This document shows positions 58,613 to 64,000 of a stretch of 64,000 nt of DNA, in pieces. Source of the DNA: Acuticoccus sp051016205 (GTDB lineage: Bacteria > Pseudomonadota > Alphaproteobacteria > Rhizobiales > Amorphaceae); the NCBI GenBank assembly GCA_051016205.1, contig CP136534.1:1798001-1862000 (forward strand). The letters are read 5' to 3'. Position numbers and translations under genes: made by a program. The notes below the pieces were generated by a model. That model worked only from the letters and a program-made list of their open reading frames with translations. It had not been told where the DNA came from and searched no databases. The number at the start of each line of letters is the position of its first letter. Positions within the stretch are counted from its first letter, which is position 1.

Positions 58613-60814
58613 ATGGGAAGAAACGGTGGGGAGGGCCGCGTGGCCGACACCAAGCCACACGATCAAACCGAAGACGCCGACATCAAGGCGCGGCACGAAA
58701 GGCTCGCTGCGGAGGTGGCCGAGCACGACAGGCGTTACTTCCGCGACGACGCGCCCACCATCTCCGACGGCGACTATGATGCCCTCAAGCGCGAACTTGA
58801 GGCCATCGAGCAAGAGCACCCAGAACTTGCCGACGGCAGCCCCACAGGCGATGTGGGCGCCGCGCCCTCAGAGGCATTCGCGGAAGTGGCACACCAGGTG
58901 CCCATGCTCTCCCTCAACAAGGCGCTGGCCGAGACGGAGGTGGCCGACTTCATCGCCCGTGTGCGGCGCTTCTTGAAGCTGGACGAGGCCGAACCGCTCG
59001 CCTTCACCGCCGAGCCCAAGATCGACGGCCTCTCCCTCTCCCTCCTTTACGAAGACCGCCGCCTCACCGTCGCCGCCACCAGAGGCGACGGGCGCACCGG
59101 CGAGAATGTGACGGCGAACGTTGGCCATGTGGAGGAAATCCCCAAGCGTTTACCGGACGATGCCCCTGAACTCTTCGAAGTGCGCGGCGAGGTCTACATG
59201 ACCCACGCCGACTTCGATGGGCTGAATGTGCGCCTCACCGAAGCTGGCAAGCGCCCCGTCGCCAACCCGCGCAATGCCGCCGCAGGGTCGCTGCGCCAGG
59301 TGGACCCTGCCAAGACGGCCGAGCGGCCCTTGCGGTTTTTCGCGTACGCCTGGGGCGCGGCCGCGTCCCTGCCTGCCGACACGCAGTCCGGCGTGGTGGA
59401 GGCGCTTAAGGTCTGGGGCCTTCCTGTGAACCCCCTTATGCGCGTGTGCAATTCCCTTGAGGAGCTTGTGGCCGCCTACCGCATGGTGGAGGCCGAGCGC
59501 GCAACGCTTCCCTATGACATCGACGGCATGGTCTACAAAGTGGATCGCCTCGACCTTCAGCGACGCCTTGGTGTGCGCAACCGCGAGCCGCGCTGGGCCA
59601 TTGCCCACAAATACCCTGCCGAACGGGCCATCACCAAGCTTGAGGCCATCGAGATTCAGGTGGGCCGCACGGGCGCGCTCACCCCCGTTGCAAAGCTTGC
59701 CCCCATCACCGTCGGCGGCGTGGTGGTGCGCAACGCCACCTTGCACAATGGCGACGAGATTGCCCGCAAGGACGTGCGTGTGGGCGACACTGTGGAGATC
59801 CAGCGCGCCGGCGACGTGATCCCGCAGGTCCTGCGCGTCTTGGTGGAAAAGCGGCCCGACGGCACAGAGCCGTTCGCCTTTCCGACCACGTGCCCGGTTT
59901 GCGGCTCCCATGTGGAGCAGGAAAACAACCCACGCACGGGAAAGCCCGACGTTGTGCGCCGCTGCACGGGCGGCCTCATCTGCCCTGCCCAGCAGGTGGA
60001 GCGGCTGAAACATTTCGTCAGCCGTGCCGCGTTCGATATCGAGGGCCTTGGCGGCAAGCAGATCGAGGCCTTCCACGCCGAAGGATTGATTGGCCAGCCC
60101 GCCGACATCTTCACCCTCCAAGCCCGCGACGAAGCGCGGCTCGAGGAGGAGCGCCTTGCCGCCCGTGACGGCTATGGCGAGACCAGCGTGCGCAACCTCT
60201 TCCGCGCCATTGAAAGCCGCCGCACCATTGGCATCAGACGCGTCATCTATGCCCTTGGCATTCGCCGGGTGGGCGAGATCTCCGCCCGCGTTCTCGCCCT
60301 TCATTTTGAGACGTGGGACGCCTTCCAGGACGCCATGGAGGCCCTTGCCGCCACCTCCGGCGAGACGGCTGGGGCTGGGGCTGAGGCCGAAGACGAACCG
60401 GCCGAGTCACTTGCCGCCCGCGGCCGCCAAGTGCGCGCCGACCTTGAAGCCATCGACGGGATAGGCACCACCGTGGCGGACGCCCTCACAGCCTTCTTTG
60501 CCGAACCCCACAACGTGGCGGCCGTCGCGGCCCTGTCGGATCAAATCACCGTCGAGCCTGAACAGCGCCAGGAGGTGACCTCGGCCATCTCGGGCAAATC
60601 GGTGGTGTTCACAGGGTCGCTGGAGACCATGACGCGTGACGAAGCCAAGGCTCGCGCCGAGGCACTTGGTGCACGGGTGGTGGGCTCCATCTCCAGAAAA
60701 ACCGACATTGTGGTGGCAGGGCCGGGCGCAGGTTCAAAGCTCACCAAAGCCACCGACCTTGGCCTTTTGGTGTGGGACGAGGCCGCCTGGATCGCCAACA
60801 CACAGGAAAGCTGA
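58613..60814 (+). CDS. ligA: NAD-dependent DNA ligase LigA
   Basis: A 733-residue ligase sealing nicks with NAD. Domain Ia binds nicotinamide mononucleotide (HDRRYFRDDAPTISDGDYD). The adenylation motif is KIDG (Lys136), with NPRNAAAGSLRQVDPAKTAE and PYDIDGMVYKV. The OB fold (QVGRTGALTPVAKLAPITVG) and zinc finger (CPVCGSH and CTGGLICPAQ) follow. Helix-hairpin-helix repeats and a BRCT domain (SGKSVVFTGSLETMTRDEAK) complete it. The ATG at 58613 is used; a GTG at 58607 is possible. The helix-hairpin-helix region carries an acidic, Gly/Ala-rich insert (GAGAEAEDEPAE). Confidence 0.97.
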   Translation: MGRNGGEGRVADTKPHDQTEDADIKARHERLAAEVAEHDRRYFRDDAPTISDGDYDALKRELEAIEQEHPELADGSPTGDVGAAPSEAFAEVAHQVPMLSLNKALAETEVADFIARVRRFLKLDEAEPLAFTAEPKIDGLSLSLLYEDRRLTVAATRGDGRTGENVTANVGHVEEIPKRLPDDAPELFEVRGEVYMTHADFDGLNVRLTEAGKRPVANPRNAAAGSLRQVDPAKTAERPLRFFAYAWGAAASLPADTQSGVVEALKVWGLPVNPLMRVCNSLEELVAAYRMVEAERATLPYDIDGMVYKVDRLDLQRRLGVRNREPRWAIAHKYPAERAITKLEAIEIQVGRTGALTPVAKLAPITVGGVVVRNATLHNGDEIARKDVRVGDTVEIQRAGDVIPQVLRVLVEKRPDGTEPFAFPTTCPVCGSHVEQENNPRTGKPDVVRRCTGGLICPAQQVERLKHFVSRAAFDIEGLGGKQIEAFHAEGLIGQPADIFTLQARDEARLEEERLAARDGYGETSVRNLFRAIESRRTIGIRRVIYALGIRRVGEISARVLALHFETWDAFQDAMEALAATSGETAGAGAEAEDEPAESLAARGRQVRADLEAIDGIGTTVADALTAFFAEPHNVAAVAALSDQITVEPEQRQEVTSAISGKSVVFTGSLETMTRDEAKARAEALGARVVGSISRKTDIVVAGPGAGSKLTKATDLGLLVWDEAAWIANTQES

Positions 60815-60823
60815 GCCAGGCCG

Positions 60824-61525
60824 TCAGTCCACCTGCACGGCTTTGCGGGGGACAGTCTCCACCGTCGACACAACCTTTTGTGTGGGCTGGCGGTGGCGGA
60901 ACTCTGCCATCAGCGCAATGTCGCGCTGGTTCGCCTCGGTGATCACCTGGTGCATTGCGCCGCGAGGATGGCTCCTCGACGCGGCCTTGAAGGCGCTATG
61001 GTCGATGCTCTTGCGGGGCACGCCGAGCGCCCGCTCCAGCGCGCGTGTATAAATCGCCCTGTGGTCGGCAAAGCCCACAAGAAGGGGAAAGGCCATCAAC
61101 GCGTCCACGATGCCCTCCACCGTCTCGGGCGCGTTGGGTGGGATCAGGAAGCGGATGGCAGCGTTGGAGATGGGCCCTGCGCAGGCAAGATTGTCCTCGA
61201 TGGCCTCGCGGATGGAAAATGTGTGCGCCTCGGCATGAAAGGGGTGCGCGGCGTTGGCCTCCATGTGGTCCCAGACCGCAAGGGCGCGGGACACGGGGTC
61301 GCTCAGCACCGTCGTCAAAAGCGTGATGGGGCCGAGCCTCATGGCGTCCACCAGCGGCAACGGCCCACCCACCACGGAAAAGCGGTCAGGATCGATGCCG
61401 GCGCGCACATCGGCGAGGGAGAGGTTGCGCCCCACCCAGCCCACCTTGTTGCGCCCCACAACGCTTGAGAAGGCGCCGTAGGCGTTGACGCCGCCGCTGA
61501 ACGGCACTTGGATGAACACGATCAC
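60824..61525 (-). CDS. Sulfotransferase-family-like protein
   Basis: A 233-residue protein. The N-terminus MIVFIQVPFSGGVNAYGAFS resembles the phosphosulfate loop region of sulfotransferase-2 family members, but with SGG in place of the usual KTAGT, so PAPS binding is uncertain. FSVVGGPLPLVDAMRL and LLTTVLSDPVSRALAVWDHM match the second motif (RDPVSRxxS-like). The gene lies between ligA (convergent, 9 bp) and glgC (divergent). It could sulfate a glycan or lipid, or be a non-catalytic relative. Confidence 0.55.
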   Translation of the reverse strand: MIVFIQVPFSGGVNAYGAFSSVVGRNKVGWVGRNLSLADVRAGIDPDRFSVVGGPLPLVDAMRLGPITLLTTVLSDPVSRALAVWDHMEANAAHPFHAEAHTFSIREAIEDNLACAGPISNAAIRFLIPPNAPETVEGIVDALMAFPLLVGFADHRAIYTRALERALGVPRKSIDHSAFKAASRSHPRGAMHQVITEANQRDIALMAEFRHRQPTQKVVSTVETVPRKAVQVD

Positions 61526-61782
61526 GCAAAGACTTCCACATCAGTGCGCGCCTGAAGGCAAGGCGCGCTGCCCCCTGTCATAACCACCTAGGCTTGATCG
61601 AGGAAAGCGCCGTCTCGCGGCAAACCCACGGCAAGGGGCTCAAAATCCCCATGCCGAACAATTCTGCTCGACAGCGTGCCACGGCAAGCTAAGTTTTTTG
61701 CTCAAGCGTTGCGTTGTCTTTGTGAGTTCCGACAAAAGCCGCCGCTCGCCGCGCGGCACAACAAGTGACGATGGGAGACACG
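61526..61782. other. Intergenic region with the glgC promoter
   Basis: About 257 bp between the divergent sulfotransferase-like gene and glgC. It should hold both promoters. No box pair is strong enough to name, and no riboswitch-like structure was recognised. The last 20 bp contain GGGAGA, the glgC ribosome-binding site. Confidence 0.4.
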
Positions 61783-63048
61783 ATGAACAAGGACGCAGCG
61801 CAACTGCACTTGGCACGGCGCAGTATGGCTTTCGTGCTGGCCGGTGGCCGCGGCAGCCGCCTGAAAGAGCTGACCGACAAGCGGGCAAAACCTGCCGTTC
61901 AGTTCGGCGGCAAGAGCCGCATCATCGATTTTGCTCTCTCCAACGCCATCAATTCAGGCATCCGCAGGATTGGTGTTGCCACCCAGTACAAGGCTCACTC
62001 CCTGATCCGTCACCTGCAAAGGGGTTGGAACTTCCTGTCCGCTGACCGTGGCGAGGGCCTTGATATTCTGCCGGCCTCCCAACGGGTGGATGAGCGCAGC
62101 TGGTATCTGGGCACCGCTGACGCCGTTTATCAGAACATCGACATCATCGAGAGCTACGCGCCTGAATACATTCTGATCCTCGCCGGCGACCACATCTACA
62201 AACAGGATTACCAACTCATGCTCGCCCAGCATGTGGAGAGCGGTGCGGACGTGACGGTCGGCTGCGTTGAGGTGCCGCGGGAGGAGGCGTCGGCCTTCGG
62301 CGTCATGCACATTGACGAGAACAGCAACATCATCGCGTTCGTGGAAAAGCCTGCCGACCCGCCCGCCATGCCGGGCCGGCCCGACACGGCGCTCGCCTCC
62401 ATGGGCATTTACGTCTTCCGCACGGAGGACCTGTTTGAGCATCTGCGCGCCGACAATGCCGATCCCGACTCAGACCACGATTTCGGCCGCAACATCATCC
62501 CCAACATCGTGAAGAACGGCAAAGCGGTGGCGCACACCTTCTCAGAAAGCTGCGTGCGCACGGGGCCTGATCGCGAGGCTTACTGGCGGGATGTGGGCAC
62601 GGTGGACGCCTACTGGCAGGCCAACATCGACCTGACCGACTTCGACCCCGAGCTTGACCTTCACGACCGCGATTGGCCCATCTGGACCTATGCGGAGATC
62701 ACCCCGCCGGCAAAATTCATCCACGATGAGGCCGACAGGCGGGGCTCTGCCACAAGTTCGTTGGTGTCGGGCGGGTGCATCATCTCAGGCAGCAACGTTG
62801 ACCAGAGCCTTCTGTTCACCAACGTGCGCTGCCACTCCTACTCCAGCCTGTACCGCGTCGTGGCGCTGCCTGACGTCCACATTGGCCGCCATGCACGGCT
62901 GAAGAACGTTGTCATCGACCGCACCGTCACCATCCCCGAAGGACTTGTGGTGGGCGAGGATCCTGAGCTCGACGCCAAGCGCTTCAGGCGCACCGACAGC
63001 GGCGTGTGCCTTATCACCCAGCCGATGATCGCGGCACTGTCGGACTGA
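61783..63048 (+). CDS. glgC: Glucose-1-phosphate adenylyltransferase
   Basis: A 421-residue enzyme making ADP-glucose, the rate-limiting step of glycogen synthesis. FVLAGGRGSRLKELTDKRAK is the nucleotide and allosteric site, WYLGTADAVYQNIDII and ILILAGDHIYKQDY the catalytic core, AFVEKPADPPAMPG the Glc1P-binding Lys region, and a C-terminal left-handed helix domain begins at SSLVSGGCIISGSNV. The ATG at 61783 is chosen because GGGAGA lies five bases upstream. It is three bases from glgA. Confidence 0.96.
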   Translation: MNKDAAQLHLARRSMAFVLAGGRGSRLKELTDKRAKPAVQFGGKSRIIDFALSNAINSGIRRIGVATQYKAHSLIRHLQRGWNFLSADRGEGLDILPASQRVDERSWYLGTADAVYQNIDIIESYAPEYILILAGDHIYKQDYQLMLAQHVESGADVTVGCVEVPREEASAFGVMHIDENSNIIAFVEKPADPPAMPGRPDTALASMGIYVFRTEDLFEHLRADNADPDSDHDFGRNIIPNIVKNGKAVAHTFSESCVRTGPDREAYWRDVGTVDAYWQANIDLTDFDPELDLHDRDWPIWTYAEITPPAKFIHDEADRRGSATSSLVSGGCIISGSNVDQSLLFTNVRCHSYSSLYRVVALPDVHIGRHARLKNVVIDRTVTIPEGLVVGEDPELDAKRFRRTDSGVCLITQPMIAALSD

Positions 63049-63051
63049 GCC

Positions 63052-64000
63052 ATGAACGTTCTTTTCGCCGCGTCCGAGTGCGCACCGTTCATCAAGACGG
63101 GCGGCCTGGCGGACGTGGTGGCCGCCTTGCCAAAAGCCCTTGCCGCAAAGGGCCTTTCGGTCCGTGTCCTGATCCCCGCCTATCCCTCCCTTGCGCCCAT
63201 GGTTCAGGCCGGCAAGACACTTGCGCGATACGAGCACCTTCCCGGCGGTGCGGCCGATATTGTTGCCTACACCGCCGAGGGGCTGGATCTTCTCCTCCTG
63301 GACGCACCGCATTTGTTTGCCCGCCCAGGCAACCCTTACGTGGACGGCAACGGCCACGACTATGGCGACAACCACATCCGCTTCGGCGCCCTGTCCAAGG
63401 CGGCCGGTCTTATTGCCCAGCAGGGCCTTGGCGGCTGGAAACCCGACATCCTTCACGCCCACGACTGGCAGGCTGGTCTTGCCCCGGTCTACATGCGCAT
63501 CGGCGAGGGGACGGCGGCAAAGGCCGTGACCACCATCCACAACATCGCTTTCCAAGGCTGCTTTCCCGGACACGCCCTGCGCGACCTGTGGCTGTCGCTG
63601 GAGCACTTCCACAGGGAGAGTTTTGAGTATTACGGCGCCGTCAGCTTCCTCAAAGGCGGTCTCATGTGGTCCGACAGGATCACCACCGTCAGCCCCACCT
63701 ACGCGCGCGAGATCACCACACCCACCTACGGCCTTGGCTTTGAGGGGATCCTCGCCGCACGGCGTGAGCATCTGACCGGCATCTTGAACGGCGTCGACCT
63801 TGATGTGTGGGACCCTGCCACTGACCCCGCCCTCGCAAAGACCTACAATGCCGGCGACACCGCAGGCCGTGCCGCCAACCGGCGTCGGCTGCTCGGCCAT
63901 TTCGGCCTTTCAATGTCAGACGATGCGCCGCTGTTTTGCATCGTCACGCGCCTTACAGCGCAAAAGGGGGTGGACCTGCTCCTGGGCGCCCTGCCGCGCC
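63052..64000 (+). CDS. glgA: Glycogen synthase, N-terminal part (cut by window end)
   Basis: The first 316 residues of a GT5 glycogen synthase, which elongates alpha-1,4-glucan from ADP-glucose. VLFAASECAPFIKTGGLADV contains the ADP-glucose motif KTGGL, followed by PDILHAHDWQAGLAPVYM, TTIHNIAFQGCFPGH, TTVSPTYAREITTPTYG and GILNGVDLDVWDPATD. The frame is open through base 64000 and about a third of the protein is missing. It is co-transcribed with glgC. Confidence 0.96.
   Translation, partial: MNVLFAASECAPFIKTGGLADVVAALPKALAAKGLSVRVLIPAYPSLAPMVQAGKTLARYEHLPGGAADIVAYTAEGLDLLLLDAPHLFARPGNPYVDGNGHDYGDNHIRFGALSKAAGLIAQQGLGGWKPDILHAHDWQAGLAPVYMRIGEGTAAKAVTTIHNIAFQGCFPGHALRDLWLSLEHFHRESFEYYGAVSFLKGGLMWSDRITTVSPTYAREITTPTYGLGFEGILAARREHLTGILNGVDLDVWDPATDPALAKTYNAGDTAGRAANRRRLLGHFGLSMSDDAPLFCIVTRLTAQKGVDLLLGALPR

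Overview
The window comes from a GC-rich alphaproteobacterium, most likely a member of the Hyphomicrobiales (Rhizobiales). The support is gene content and order: a canonical alphaproteobacterial mraZ-to-lpxC division and cell-wall cluster, an FtsZ with a long charged C-terminal linker, RNase D next to lptC/lptA, and an NDUFA9-like complex I assembly protein. No ribosomal RNA gene is present, so the genus cannot be named.

Layout. (1) 1-9540 is a decayed accessory region on the 3' side of a tRNA-Leu(CAG) gene. It holds the end of an IS3-family element, an IS630-family element with a likely frameshift-expressed transposase, two broken FAD oxidoreductase genes, one apparently intact gene for a large RTX-type secreted repeat protein, about 1.1 kb without genes, a frameshifted IS407-group element and a large serine recombinase remnant with several lesions. 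(2) 9541-23127 is core genome: tRNA-Leu, an NDUFA9-like protein, uppP, a GST/queG/SDR operon, an ArsR-type regulator with a perfect palindromic site, an orphan PstS-like protein, leuA with an unlisted leucine-rich leader peptide, the rnd-lptC-lptA operon, a lytic transglycosylase and an SDR dehydrogenase. (3) 23128-32628 is a polysaccharide-type locus. One arm is a tightly overlapping operon of a degenerate ABC exporter, a cyclic-nucleotide-binding protein and a metallo-beta-lactamase-fold protein. The divergent arm has four glycosyltransferases and a polysaccharide deacetylase, running straight into ruvX. (4) 33082-36627 holds an AidB-like acyl-CoA dehydrogenase, plsY and dprA. (5) 36735-60814 is the division and peptidoglycan cluster: mraZ, rsmH, ftsL, ftsI, murE, murF, mraY, murD, ftsW, murG, murC, murB, ddl, ftsQ, ftsA, ftsZ and lpxC, followed by bamD, recN and ligA. 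Nearly every junction is an ATGA or TGATG overlap. (6) 60824-64000 holds a sulfotransferase-like gene on the minus strand and the glycogen genes glgC and glgA (cut by the window end).

How the genes work together. The cluster from mraZ to ddl makes lipid II and the division machinery. UppP (recycling of the lipid carrier) and the lytic transglycosylase (wall remodelling) serve the same wall. LptA, LptC, LpxC and BamD build the outer membrane, and PlsY feeds phospholipid synthesis. Regulatory signals that can be read directly are four 10-bp-phased MraZ boxes over the mraZ promoter, a leuA attenuation leader, and a 20-bp palindrome before arsR.

The best candidates for undescribed biology are the degenerate ABC exporter operon with its divergent glycan genes, the ATT start apparently used by lpxC, and the RTX nine-repeat protein. 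The left 9.5 kb is a clear example of ongoing gene decay by insertion sequences and point lesions.
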